A DNA stretch of 64,000 nt from Blautia sp. SC05B48 (GTDB lineage Bacteria; Bacillota; Clostridia; Lachnospirales; Lachnospiraceae). The notes beneath the pieces are model-generated. The model was not told the DNA's origin, did no database searches, and was given only the letters and a program-made list of their open reading frames with translations. Positions within the stretch are counted from its first letter, which is position 1; every line of letters begins with the position of its first letter. The stretch spans positions 1,425,001 to 1,489,000 of the forward strand of contig NZ_CP040518.1 in the NCBI RefSeq assembly GCF_005848555.1, read 5' to 3'. The position numbers were made by a program, and so were the translations under genes. This document shows positions 1 through 8,599 of this stretch, one piece after another.

Positions 1-482
1 CGTTTTTCAATAGCACAGCTGATCATATAAGTATTGAAATTACTGTACAGCCACTGAGTTCCTGGTTTATTTACAACCTTCGCATTTTCAAAGAAATATC
101 TGATCCAGTCCGGCGTTGTATAACGTTCCGGCCAGTCACAGAAAAATAGCGAGCTTTCCAGACCGGTAGTCATTGTCAGCATATTTTCCAGAGTCACATC
201 ACCAAGATATCCTTCTGCTTTCTCCGGAGCATATTCCGGAAAAATATCAACGATCTTCTCATCCAGATGAATCAATCCCTCATCCAGTGCAATTCCCACT
301 GCACAGGATACCACGCCTTTGCATGCAGACCAGGTATTCAAACGGGTTTTCACCGGCATTCTCTTATATTCTGCCGTTAACTGTCCTTCACGCCATATCT
401 GCGCATACATAACATTGAGATTTTCTTTTAAAGTTTTGATAGCAAATTCATTGATCAGGTTTTGGTCTTTATTCATAAACAT
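1..482 (-). CDS. Serine hydrolase, beta-lactamase class C family (3' end outside window)
   Basis: Only the N-terminal ~160 residues are in the window; the reading frame is open to base 1. The protein has a class C beta-lactamase/D-aminopeptidase-like fold: the S-x-x-K nucleophile motif is SACK (about residue 47) and the Y-S-N motif is YSN (about residue 147). There is no signal peptide, so it is probably cytoplasmic. It closely resembles the plus-strand hydrolase at 2943: both have KTRLN(T/I)W before the nucleophile and FFCD.PERY later. The ATG at 482 overlaps the permease stop (TGATG), which suggests translational coupling; an in-frame ATG at 476 is an alternative start. The substrate is unknown; peptide, ester or beta-lactam-like amides are typical of the family. 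Confidence 0.85.
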   Translation of the reverse strand, partial: MFMNKDQNLINEFAIKTLKENLNVMYAQIWREGQLTAEYKRMPVKTRLNTWSACKGVVSCAVGIALDEGLIHLDEKIVDIFPEYAPEKAEGYLGDVTLENMLTMTTGLESSLFFCDWPERYTTPDWIRYFFENAKVVNKPGTQWLYSNFNTYMISCAIEK

Positions 483-1828
483 CAATCCTCCCACACACTT
501 GTTTCCATCTTTACATCAGGACTTGCACTTCTAAACCATCCGTAAGCCATGCATACTACAATGGCTATCAGGCTGATGATTACTACCGGAAGTTTCAGGC
601 TTCTGCAGGAATTGATAAAAATGCAGATATATGCGAGCAGGCTCAAACAGCAGAGGAAATAATATTTTCCGTTAGAAATATGCATTGGTGATTTTTCCCA
701 AGCTTCCGCATGTTTCTTTGGGAGCTGAAAATATGCGTAAATCTGTAAAAATGCCAGAGCAGATGCCAGAAGCATAATATTATTTACAACATCACTGATA
801 GAAAAATCCAGTAATACCGGTAAAATTCCCATGAGATAAGTAAATGTCATCAGTTTCCAGTAAGCACCGCGTCCATTTTGTGCTGCCCAGGATTTCGGAA
901 GCCATCCATCTTTACAGGACTGAGCAACCGGAATACAGTTATTGGAAATTGTAGAGTTAATAGAAGATGAAAGTGCAAGCACCGGACCACCGATCATAAA
1001 TACTGTAAAAAGAGCCGGATTTAAAATATTTTTAGCTACCAGAGTAAGTGGCTGTCCTGCCACCTGATCCAATGGAAGCACACCACTGGCTACAAGTGCA
1101 ACACCACCATATACAACCATTAGTGTCGGTACGCAGTACAGAAGTGCCTTTGGAATATCCTTATGTGCATCCTTCGCCTGTTTACCATAATTCATGATAC
1201 AGGAGTAACCGTTTGTTGAATATACATATAGCAGGATTGCTGAGAAAAATCCAGATGGTCCGTTTGAAAAAAAGTCTGGTGCTGTAAAGTCAAATACCGG
1301 ATTTTTCAGCTGCAGAACACCAAGAATAATAAACAGTCCCAGTGCGACAAACAGTAAAATAACCAGGATTTTCTGAACTTTCGCCATTACATCCACGCCG
1401 CAGAGGTTAATTACAAAGAATACACTCAATGCTGCGATACCAAACCATTTCGCATTGATCTGTGGCCAAAGGGAATTGGCATACATACCGATTGCAACAC
1501 CATAAGTCGCAAGGTTAATCGTCTGTGGTAAAAATCCAACCGCATACATACCGGCTACTCGTTTGCCGGCCATATCTCCTACCAGAGAATAAAAGCCCCC
1601 TCCAAGTTTCAGTGTGGATGTGATCCACGGGATCGGTGCGATCATCATAAATCCCCAGATACATGTAGCTACATACGCCAGCCACGCTGACTGTCCTGTC
1701 AGCAAAATCGCCGGACCGATCAATGTCAGAACTCCCGAACCAATTGCCTGTCCTACACCAATCGTATAAAGATCACTTCGTTTCAGATAACCTGTTTTTT
1801 CTTTTACTTCCTTTGCTGTTGATAACAT
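482..1828 (-). CDS. APC-family amino acid permease
   Basis: This 448-residue integral membrane protein has about 12 hydrophobic segments. Near the N-terminus it carries the APC signature region: YTIGVGQAIGSGVLTLIGP, a glycine-rich broken first helix that binds the substrate amino group in this superfamily. It presumably exchanges or symports an amino acid or amine across the cytoplasmic membrane. The start follows a GGGG ribosome site and the stop overlaps the next gene, a serine hydrolase, so the two form an operon. It is divergent from an RpiR regulator. A hydrolase coupled to an amino acid permease suggests uptake and cleavage of a peptide or amino acid derivative; that is inference. Confidence 0.88.
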   Translation of the reverse strand: MLSTAKEVKEKTGYLKRSDLYTIGVGQAIGSGVLTLIGPAILLTGQSAWLAYVATCIWGFMMIAPIPWITSTLKLGGGFYSLVGDMAGKRVAGMYAVGFLPQTINLATYGVAIGMYANSLWPQINAKWFGIAALSVFFVINLCGVDVMAKVQKILVILLFVALGLFIILGVLQLKNPVFDFTAPDFFSNGPSGFFSAILLYVYSTNGYSCIMNYGKQAKDAHKDIPKALLYCVPTLMVVYGGVALVASGVLPLDQVAGQPLTLVAKNILNPALFTVFMIGGPVLALSSSINSTISNNCIPVAQSCKDGWLPKSWAAQNGRGAYWKLMTFTYLMGILPVLLDFSISDVVNNIMLLASALAFLQIYAYFQLPKKHAEAWEKSPMHISNGKYYFLCCLSLLAYICIFINSCRSLKLPVVIISLIAIVVCMAYGWFRSASPDVKMETSVWED

Positions 1829-2024
1829 AAAAGCCCCCTTTTCATATAAGTTTCAATGTCGATAGTGTATTTAATTCTTTTTCTGACGTCATATGAATTA
1901 TTTAATGCTATATTATCATTTAAAATTCAGAATTTCTATTGACAATATCATTAAAAATCCGCCTTTTTAATTGTGCATTATTTACATTTTATTTTGTTTT
2001 AGAAGAATTTTTTGCTCCATTATA

Positions 2025-2053
2025 TTGTAATTAAACTTCGCACCTGTTATAAT
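2025..2053 (+). promoter_or_regulatory. Sigma-A promoter of the rpiR-hydrolase operon
   Basis: TTGTAA (2025-2030) and a perfect TATAAT (2048-2053) are separated by 17 bp and lie 35 bp before the rpiR start codon. The spacing and the -10 match the housekeeping consensus. Confidence 0.75.
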
Positions 2054-2088
2054 TCATTATACAAACTACACAAAACAGGAGGTTTTTC

Positions 2089-2922
2089 ATGAAAGTAGAA
2101 CAGTTGATCCGTGAAAAAATATCTTCTCTTTCTGCCGGTCAGAAGAAAGTTGCCGAATATATATTACAACACCTTGATTCTTTCAGTTATTCCACCCTTG
2201 CGAAACTCAGCAAGGAAATTTCCGTAAGCGAAACCACTATCATACGCCTTGCTTATTCTCTGGGTTTTGAAAGTTTTTCTGAAATGCAGAGAACTGTACA
2301 GAATGACATCCTTTCCATTCCCACAACTACATCAGATGACACACTGGATAACGGAAATTTCTATCAGAACATCATTGCAAAAGAGCTCCATTCCATGGAA
2401 AACTGGGCTTCCCACCTGAATCAGGAAGATATGGATCAGATCGTTACTCATCTGACCAATGCGAAAAAACGTCTGATTGTCGGTGCCCGTTCCTCTTACA
2501 GTGCAGCACTCTGGATGGGAACTCTGCTGAATCAGCTTCTTGGAAATACCAAGGTGGTTCACGAATTTTACGATTCCAATTTCGAATATCTCACAGAAGC
2601 ATCCGAGGATACAGTTGTTCTTCTGATCTCTTTTGCCCGCTATACCAAATGGTCTCTGAAATATGCACAGATTGCCAAAAACTATGGTGCAAAGATACTC
2701 GCCGTCACAGACAGCATTTCATCACCGGCATGGGCGCTGGCAGACCACGCTATCATTACAGAGATCAATCTCAATGAAATGGGATTTAACTCCTTCTCAT
2801 GCCTCTATTGTCTGTTTGACAGTATTGTTGCAAAAATCCGAAAAACCAGGTGCAAATCCATCAGTACACGACTTCATGACCTGGAAGAACTTTATTCAGA
2901 CTTTGATCTTTTTTACGAATAA
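2089..2922 (+). CDS. MurR/RpiR-family transcriptional regulator
   Basis: The 277-residue protein has an N-terminal RpiR-type helix-turn-helix (residues ~1-77, including the recognition region SVSETTIIRLAYSLGFESF) followed by a SIS sugar-phosphate-binding domain (~110-250, with GARSSYSAALW and LLISFARYTKWS). Such regulators usually sense phosphosugars or amino sugars. The ribosome site AGGAGG is 7 bases before the ATG. It is the first gene of a plus-strand operon with the hydrolase at 2943 and is divergent from the permease-hydrolase operon, so it probably controls both. The ligand is unknown; a SIS domain would fit a cell-wall-derived amino sugar peptide, but nothing in the sequence proves this. 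Confidence 0.9.
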   Translation: MKVEQLIREKISSLSAGQKKVAEYILQHLDSFSYSTLAKLSKEISVSETTIIRLAYSLGFESFSEMQRTVQNDILSIPTTTSDDTLDNGNFYQNIIAKELHSMENWASHLNQEDMDQIVTHLTNAKKRLIVGARSSYSAALWMGTLLNQLLGNTKVVHEFYDSNFEYLTEASEDTVVLLISFARYTKWSLKYAQIAKNYGAKILAVTDSISSPAWALADHAIITEINLNEMGFNSFSCLYCLFDSIVAKIRKTRCKSISTRLHDLEELYSDFDLFYE

Positions 2923-2942
2923 TAATTTCAGGGGGGATTATC

Positions 2943-3902
2943 ATGCATGAAATTTTAGATATTTTCCTGGAAAAATCGAAACAGCATCATTCCAATATTA
3001 TCTATGCCCAGATATACAAAAATGACGTTTTAAAAGAAGAATTCAGACTTTTTCCGGTAAAAACCAGATTAAATATATGGTCTGTCAGCAAGCCCTTTGT
3101 TGCAATGGCTGCAGGTATCGCAGAACGTGAAGGACTGATCACACTTGATGAATATATTTATCCCTGGTTTGAAAAATATTTTCCGTCAAATCCTTCCGAA
3201 AATCTTTACAAAATAAAGATCCGTGATCTTCTTACCATGTCATCCGGTCAGAACGATCCGCTCTTTTTCTGCGATGGACCGGAACGATACAGAGAAAAGG
3301 ACTGGGTAAGATATTTCTTTCAGAATGATTCTTTTCCCTATACACCCGGTACTCATTTTGTGTACAGCAATTTCTGTTCCTACATTTTGTCTGTTCTTCT
3401 GGAAGAGAAATCCGGAACGGGTCTGCTGAATTATCTGCGATATCGTTTCTTTGAACCGGTTGGTATTCCGAATCCTGACTGGACCCTTTGCCCTCAAGGA
3501 CATTGCATGGCAGCTAACGGACTGTATCTAACAATTGATGAACTGGCTCGTTTTGGACATCTGCTTCTGCATGAGGGTTCCCTGAACGGAAAACAGATCG
3601 TCCCAAAAAAATTCGTTATTGATGCCTGTCAGAAACACATTGATTCTTACAATCCACTGACGGAACATCCAGATTACCAGAGCTATGGTTATGGATATTT
3701 CATATATATGGGACCTATGGAAGATACTCTGATCCTGTCCGGCAATTACGGCCAATACTGCATCATTGACAAAAAACATCAGATGGTATCCTGTGTCATG
3801 TCCCTGGATGGCAATGACCACAAAAAAATCCGTGATGACTTGGTAGATTCTCTTGCAGAATATTACGGTGTGAAAATTTCACAATCGAGTAGGAGGGAGT
3901 GA
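2943..3902 (+). CDS. Serine hydrolase, beta-lactamase class C family; C-terminus altered by intron
   Basis: The 319-residue protein has the class C beta-lactamase-like motifs: S-x-x-K as SVSK (about residue 48), Y-S-N as YSN (about 142) and a third-motif region SGNYGQ near residue 265. There is no signal peptide. It is a paralog of the partial hydrolase at the window edge. It begins 20 bp after rpiR with the ribosome site AGGGGGG. Its last codons and stop lie inside the group II intron: intron sequence begins after the codon fragment CA following KIS, giving QSSRRE. Joining the two intron flanks restores ...KISHI followed by TAA just before a terminator. The enzyme is therefore probably intact apart from a changed tail. 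Confidence 0.88.
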   Translation: MHEILDIFLEKSKQHHSNIIYAQIYKNDVLKEEFRLFPVKTRLNIWSVSKPFVAMAAGIAEREGLITLDEYIYPWFEKYFPSNPSENLYKIKIRDLLTMSSGQNDPLFFCDGPERYREKDWVRYFFQNDSFPYTPGTHFVYSNFCSYILSVLLEEKSGTGLLNYLRYRFFEPVGIPNPDWTLCPQGHCMAANGLYLTIDELARFGHLLLHEGSLNGKQIVPKKFVIDACQKHIDSYNPLTEHPDYQSYGYGYFIYMGPMEDTLILSGNYGQYCIIDKKHQMVSCVMSLDGNDHKKIRDDLVDSLAEYYGVKISQSSRRE

Positions 3903-5784
3903 TTAGCTCCCGTCCTCTCACACCACCGTGCGTACCGTTCGGTACACGGCGGTTTCAATAGTTGATGTGCACAGACTGATAGGCTGTGGCTAAATCATAA
4001 AAGCCACCGTTTATCAGTCTTTCTTTTGTCATGGCTTTCTTAACTGTTGTCAGATTCGCACAATACCAGTGTCCTCTCCGGCAGTTTGCTGCCATGTTCG
4101 CATAGTATTCGTGTACTCCCATCTTTATCAGATTTCTTTTCTTTGTTCTTGGAAGTTTCCACTGTTTCCATATACACATGCGTATTCTGTGATAGAGCCA
4201 TCCGTTGATGTCTTCAATATTGTTTTTCATGCTTGCTATTCCGTAATAGTTCAGCCATCCTCTTGCATATACCTTGATTTTCTCAAGGCTTGGTTTGATT
4301 GACTGTACAGACTTACGGGAAGATAACTCTTTCAGTCTCGACTTAAACTTCTTCCATGACTTTGGATGAACGCGAACGTAGATACCGTTCCCATTCCTTC
4401 CCAATGCAAAGCCAAGAAACTTAAAATTTCGGATTGCAAACACGCTGACAGTACGGCTTTTCTCTCTGTTGACTGTAAGTTTCAGCTTCTCTTCCAGATA
4501 TTTCGTACTGCTTTCCAGAAGTCTCTCCGATGCCCGTTTGCTCTTCGCAAGGAGCACAATGTCATCTGCATATCGGATACATGGGACTCCTCTCTTTACA
4601 AACTCCTGGTCAAACTCATTAAGGTAGATATTCGCCAGTAATGGGGATAGGTTTCCTCCTTGTGGCGAACCTTCCTCTGTTTCCATCACCACTCCATTCT
4701 CCATTACCCCACTTTTCAGATAACGCTTAATCAACTGTACCACCCGTTCGTCCTTTACGGTCTTGCGCAGTAAGTTAATAAGGATTTCATGGTTAAGTGT
4801 ATCAAAGTATTTCGATAAATCTAAGGATACTGCATAAGTGTATCCTTTTTCTGCATACTCCTTCACTTTAAGTATTGCGTCTTTGGCGCTTCTGCCCGGA
4901 CGATAGCCAAAGCTACCATCTGCAAACAGCGGTTCATAGATTGGCACTAACTGTTGGGTTATTGCCTGTTGGATGGTACGGTCTATCACCGTTGGTATGC
5001 CAAGCTTTCGCACACCACCGTCTGGTTTTGGAATTTCAACCCGCCTTACCGGAGATGGAGTATATTTTCCTCTGAGTATCCGGTTTTTCAGTTCCTGTTG
5101 ATGTTCCTTTAGATATGGCAGGGTTTCTTCGATACTCATTCCATCAATACCTGCCGCTCCTTTATTCGCCTTCACTCTTTTATACGCTCTGTTTAGATTA
5201 TCTTTGTACAGTATCGCTTCCAAGAGTTTCGGCTGTGCACTGTCTCTTTCTTTCCATATCCGATTGAATGACCTTGACGCTTTCGCATACCCTTCATGTT
5301 CCGCACTATCTCTTTGCGAACAGCCACTTTTTGTGTTTTCTGTCATCATCAGTCATTCCTCCTTTCCCAGTCATACTCAAGACTCCTACTGATTCGGTCC
5401 TTCACCTTTCGGCTACTATGACCTCTGCTGACTTCTGTGCGTTCAGCACTGCTTTGTACAGTGGTTACTCCTTTCGGAGCATACCGCACAGACCTCCCCG
5501 GGTACCACACGTTTCTTCCTCTCCATCCATCTGCCTTATTTATCACGCATGATTCCGTGTAGTTATTGGGCTTTGACTTGGATAGCAGCCTTACCCTCAT
5601 GCATAACCTTATATGAGATTTCTGTTCGTCAGACCAGAGATTTGCCCGTGGTTAGTCTGTTCCCACATCCGGCTTCCTTCGGATTCCGTCTCACGATGGA
5701 CACCCTTGCCTTCGGCTATATCCTTCCCACTACCGGGCGGATTCGGGACTTTAACCCGTTAGAAACGTGCGCCGCCGGGCGCAC
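3884..5784 (-). mobile_element. Group II intron, bacterial class C type, inserted after a terminator
   Basis: The 1,901-bp element begins on the minus strand with GTGCGCCC at 5784, a group II 5' boundary. It ends with ...CTCGAT at 3884 (the usual AY end). A 34-nt domain V hairpin lies at 3922-3955, with the tetraloop-like tip between CCGTGTACC and GGTACGCACGG, and domain VI follows. The intron encodes its own reverse transcriptase. The 5' exon, read on minus, is a rho-independent terminator with its T-run ending 5 bases before the junction. This is the known target preference of class C introns. Ends are assigned by motif and by restoration of the hydrolase stop; they could be off by a base. 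Confidence 0.9.
3955..5349 (-). CDS. ltrA: Group II intron reverse transcriptase/maturase
   Basis: This 464-residue intron-encoded protein helps the intron RNA splice and copies it into DNA at new sites. Reverse transcriptase blocks are visible in order: KGAAGIDGM, PVRRVEIPKPDGGVRKLGIP, FGYRPGRSAKDAI, SLDLSKYFDTLNH, the GSPQGGNLSPLLANIYLNE block, and the catalytic YADD (about residue 263). The maturase domain X follows (~310-400). No HNH endonuclease domain is visible, which agrees with class C. The ribosome site AAAGGAGG precedes the first ATG, with a second ATG adjacent. The stop codon overlaps the start of domain V. All key residues are present, so the intron may still be active. Confidence 0.95.
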   Translation of the reverse strand: MMTENTKSGCSQRDSAEHEGYAKASRSFNRIWKERDSAQPKLLEAILYKDNLNRAYKRVKANKGAAGIDGMSIEETLPYLKEHQQELKNRILRGKYTPSPVRRVEIPKPDGGVRKLGIPTVIDRTIQQAITQQLVPIYEPLFADGSFGYRPGRSAKDAILKVKEYAEKGYTYAVSLDLSKYFDTLNHEILINLLRKTVKDERVVQLIKRYLKSGVMENGVVMETEEGSPQGGNLSPLLANIYLNEFDQEFVKRGVPCIRYADDIVLLAKSKRASERLLESSTKYLEEKLKLTVNREKSRTVSVFAIRNFKFLGFALGRNGNGIYVRVHPKSWKKFKSRLKELSSRKSVQSIKPSLEKIKVYARGWLNYYGIASMKNNIEDINGWLYHRIRMCIWKQWKLPRTKKRNLIKMGVHEYYANMAANCRRGHWYCANLTTVKKAMTKERLINGGFYDLATAYQSVHINY

Positions 5785-5789
5785 TATAT

Positions 5790-5819
5790 AAAAAAATGCC
5801 GCTCCCGCGGCATTTTTTT
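5790..5819. terminator. Bidirectional rho-independent terminator between cysA and the hydrolase
   Basis: A 7-bp stem (ATGCCGC/GCGGCAT) with a 4-base loop is flanked by seven As on one side and seven Ts on the other, so it works in both directions. It begins inside the cysA stop codon. Before the intron arrived it served both cysA and the convergent hydrolase; the intron now separates it from the hydrolase. Confidence 0.92.
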
Positions 5820-6876
5820 ATATCACAAGCCAATCCTCAACCATAGCTGTATTATGTAGCAGCACTGCCTCATTTCCCTTCGTTACAAAAATCCTCTGCA
5901 CAAACACATCCACAACTTCACCTTCCAGGACAGGTTCTTCGTCAAGGCTTCTTCTGGCGCTGAGTATGGTGTTTCCTACACGGACTTTCAATTCCAGGCT
6001 GCTGCCGCGGAATGATACTCGTTCTACGACGCCCTCTGTTGCAGAGCTTTTATATTTCTGTTCCTCGTTCTTCTTTGTCACTTTTACAAATTCCGGACGG
6101 ACGATGGCTTTTTCGCCTCCCGGAACTTCCTCGAAATGATTGAACACCTGGTAATCATCGATCACGGAAGTCTGCCCAAAAAATCCCGCCGTAAACGCAG
6201 TGTCCGGATTCTGGTAAACCTCCAGTGGAGTTCCCTTCTGCTCGATCCGTCCACGGTTGGTAATAATAATTTCATCCGCCACCTCAATAGCCTCATCCTG
6301 ATCATGGGTAACAAAAATGCTGGTGATCTCCAGCTTCTCGATCATATCCTTCAGCCAGCTTCGAAGCTCCGTACGAATCTTCGCATCAATAGCCGCAAAA
6401 GGCTCATCCAAAAGAAGCAGCTGTGGATTGGGAGCCAGCGCCCGGGCAAAAGCAACTCGCTGTCTCTGGCCGCCGGACAGCTGACTTGGATATCTTTTTT
6501 CCAGGCCTTTCAGCCCGATCAGCTCTACCAGCTCCATAACCCTCTGTCTGATATACTTCTTATCCGCCTTCTGTACCTTCAGGCCAAATGCAATATTATC
6601 ATACACCGTCATATACCGGAAAAGAGCATAATTCTGGAACACAAATCCAATGCCTCGCTCGCTGGCAGGCACATCATTGACCACTCTTCCGTCGATGATG
6701 ATCTCTCCGCTGTCCGGCTGCTCCAGACCGGCGATCATACGGAGAATCGTAGTCTTTCCGCTTCCACTGGGACCCAGAAGACCGATCAGCTTTCCCTTTT
6801 CGATACCAAAGCTTACATTATCAGATGCCTTATAATCCCCATATGTTTTATTGATATTTTTTAACTCAACGTACAT
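5818..6876 (-). CDS. cysA: Sulfate ABC transporter, ATP-binding protein
   Basis: The 352-residue ATPase powers sulfate/thiosulfate import. Walker A is GPSGSGKTT, the signature is LSGGQRQRVAFARAL, Walker B is LLLLDEPFAAID and the switch is VTHDQDEA. The C-terminal ~110 residues form the TOBE-like regulatory part of CysA. I chose ATG 6876 (MYVELKNINKTYG), which has the ribosome site AAAGGGGG and overlaps the end of cysW by 11 bases; a longer in-frame start at 6912 lies inside cysW and has no better site. It is the last gene of sbp-cysT-cysW-cysA, and its stop codon runs directly into the terminator. Confidence 0.93.
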   Translation of the reverse strand: MYVELKNINKTYGDYKASDNVSFGIEKGKLIGLLGPSGSGKTTILRMIAGLEQPDSGEIIIDGRVVNDVPASERGIGFVFQNYALFRYMTVYDNIAFGLKVQKADKKYIRQRVMELVELIGLKGLEKRYPSQLSGGQRQRVAFARALAPNPQLLLLDEPFAAIDAKIRTELRSWLKDMIEKLEITSIFVTHDQDEAIEVADEIIITNRGRIEQKGTPLEVYQNPDTAFTAGFFGQTSVIDDYQVFNHFEEVPGGEKAIVRPEFVKVTKKNEEQKYKSSATEGVVERVSFRGSSLELKVRVGNTILSARRSLDEEPVLEGEVVDVFVQRIFVTKGNEAVLLHNTAMVEDWLVI

Positions 6877-7702
6877 CGCCTTTTTCCCCCTTTCCTTTAT
6901 GCTCCAGAACATTTCTTGCGATCAGAAGGATCACCGCCAGGATCACCAGGATCGAAGAAACCGCAAATGCCGGAACATACTGGAATTCGTTATAAAGAAT
7001 TTCCACATGAAGCGGAAGTGTATTTGTTTTTCCACGGAGATGTCCGGACAGTACGGACACAGCTCCAAACTCTCCCATGGCTCTGGCTGTACACAGCACA
7101 ACGCCATAGAGGAATGCCCACTTGATATGTGGAAATGTCACTCTGGTAAAAATCGTCCAGCCTTTTGCTCCCATCAGTGCTGCCGCCTCTTCCTCATCGG
7201 ACCCTATGGATTCCAGAACCGGTATGATCTCTCTGGACACAAATGGAAACGTGACAAAAATCGTTGCCAGGATAATTCCCGGAACTGCAAATACAATCTG
7301 TATCCCTGCACTTTCAAGAACAGAATAAAGAGGACTCTGCTTTCCAAAAACCAGGATATAGATAAGACCTGCGATAACCGGTGATACCGTAACCGGAACA
7401 TCGATCAAAGTGGTAAGGAGTTTTTTTCCCCGAAAATGAAATCTGGTCATTGCCCATGCCGCACACAAACCAAAGATCGTGTTGCATACAACAGCCGCAG
7501 CCGTCGCCTCAATGGTCAGCTTCAGCGCCTTTAGTGTATACTCATCTGTCACCGCCTGCACATAGCACTGCCATCCCTTGCTCAGCGCCTGGGTTACAAC
7601 AACCACCAGGGGCAGTACCAGCATCACAAAAAGAAAGATTGCGGAAATCCCGATAAGGATCCATTTCACCGGCCCGGAAGCCTGCTTCTTTTTTTCATCC
7701 AT
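6866..7702 (-). CDS. cysW: Sulfate ABC transporter permease CysW
   Basis: The 278-residue inner permease has six predicted membrane segments and the binding-protein-dependent transport motif EEAAALMGAKGWTIFTRVTFP, which docks the ATPase. The VPVTVSPVIAGLIY region is typical of CysW. It pairs with CysT to form the channel. Its start codon shares a base with the cysT stop (TAATG), so the two are translationally coupled in equal amounts. It overlaps cysA at the 3' end. Confidence 0.93.
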   Translation of the reverse strand: MDEKKKQASGPVKWILIGISAIFLFVMLVLPLVVVVTQALSKGWQCYVQAVTDEYTLKALKLTIEATAAAVVCNTIFGLCAAWAMTRFHFRGKKLLTTLIDVPVTVSPVIAGLIYILVFGKQSPLYSVLESAGIQIVFAVPGIILATIFVTFPFVSREIIPVLESIGSDEEEAAALMGAKGWTIFTRVTFPHIKWAFLYGVVLCTARAMGEFGAVSVLSGHLRGKTNTLPLHVEILYNEFQYVPAFAVSSILVILAVILLIARNVLEHKGKGEKGDVR

Positions 7703-8541
7703 TATGCATCCCTCCCTCTGATACGTTTCGTATTTCTTGCCTGCACCAGATTCACACCAAACAGGATCAGGAATGATGCTGCCAGTGTAACCAGTGCGAT
7801 AGCTGTTGCACTTTCATAGTCAAACTCCTGGAGCTTTGACATGATGATCAGCGGCGTGATCTCTGTATAGTAAGGCTTGTTTCCTGCGATAAAAACAACA
7901 CTTCCGTATTCTCCCAGGCAGCGTCCGAAGGCAAGTCCCGCCCCGGAAAGCATTGCCGGCAGAAGCTCCGGAAGAATAACTCTGCGAAAAACGGTGAATG
8001 GCTTTGCACCCATGACACGAGCCGCCTCCTCATAAGAACCGTCCAGCTTCTCCAGAACCGGCTGAATGGCCCTGACTACAAAAGGGATTCCCACAAAGAT
8101 CAATGCCACCGTGATACCGATCCTGGTATATGCGATCTTAATACCGAAATTTGCAAAAAAGCTTCCCACCAGACCTTTATCGGATGTCAGGGATGTCAGT
8201 GAGATACCGGCAACTGCAGTCGGCAGTGCGAAAGGCAGCTCGATCATTCCATCCATGATCCTTTTTCCCGGAAAATCATATCTTACCAGCACCCACGCAA
8301 GGACCAGGCCCATAATGGCATTGATCACTGTGGCCGCAAATGCGGTAATAAAGCTTACATAGAATCCGGACAAAACCCTCGGCCGTGTGATCACCTCAAT
8401 AAATTCCCGAAAACCCAGCCGCACCGAGTATACTGCCAAAGACGCAAGAGGAATCAGAACTACGATACTCAGCATCGCCAAAGTCACTCCCATTGTCAGT
8501 CCAAAGCCTGGTATCACACGTTTACTCTGTTGTTTCTTCAT
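7702..8541 (-). CDS. cysT: Sulfate ABC transporter permease CysT
   Basis: The 279-residue permease has six membrane segments. Its ATPase-coupling loop is EEAARVMGAKPFTVFRRVILPEL, and the PFALPTAVAGISLTSL region is characteristic of CysT/CysU. It begins after the ribosome site GGGGAG and follows sbp by 58 bp. Together with CysW it forms the transmembrane channel. No cysteine or sulfate assimilation enzymes lie nearby, so the fate of imported sulfate is not shown here. Confidence 0.93.
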   Translation of the reverse strand: MKKQQSKRVIPGFGLTMGVTLAMLSIVVLIPLASLAVYSVRLGFREFIEVITRPRVLSGFYVSFITAFAATVINAIMGLVLAWVLVRYDFPGKRIMDGMIELPFALPTAVAGISLTSLTSDKGLVGSFFANFGIKIAYTRIGITVALIFVGIPFVVRAIQPVLEKLDGSYEEAARVMGAKPFTVFRRVILPELLPAMLSGAGLAFGRCLGEYGSVVFIAGNKPYYTEITPLIIMSKLQEFDYESATAIALVTLAASFLILFGVNLVQARNTKRIRGRDA

Positions 8542-8599
8542 TTCTGTCTCCCCTCTTTTCTATTCTAAGTTTCTGATCTGTTACAAATCTCAGGCTCTT

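Noticed and set aside
5349-5600. Minus-strand 83-codon open frame inside the intron
   Set aside because: It lies in the structured 5' RNA domains of the group II intron.
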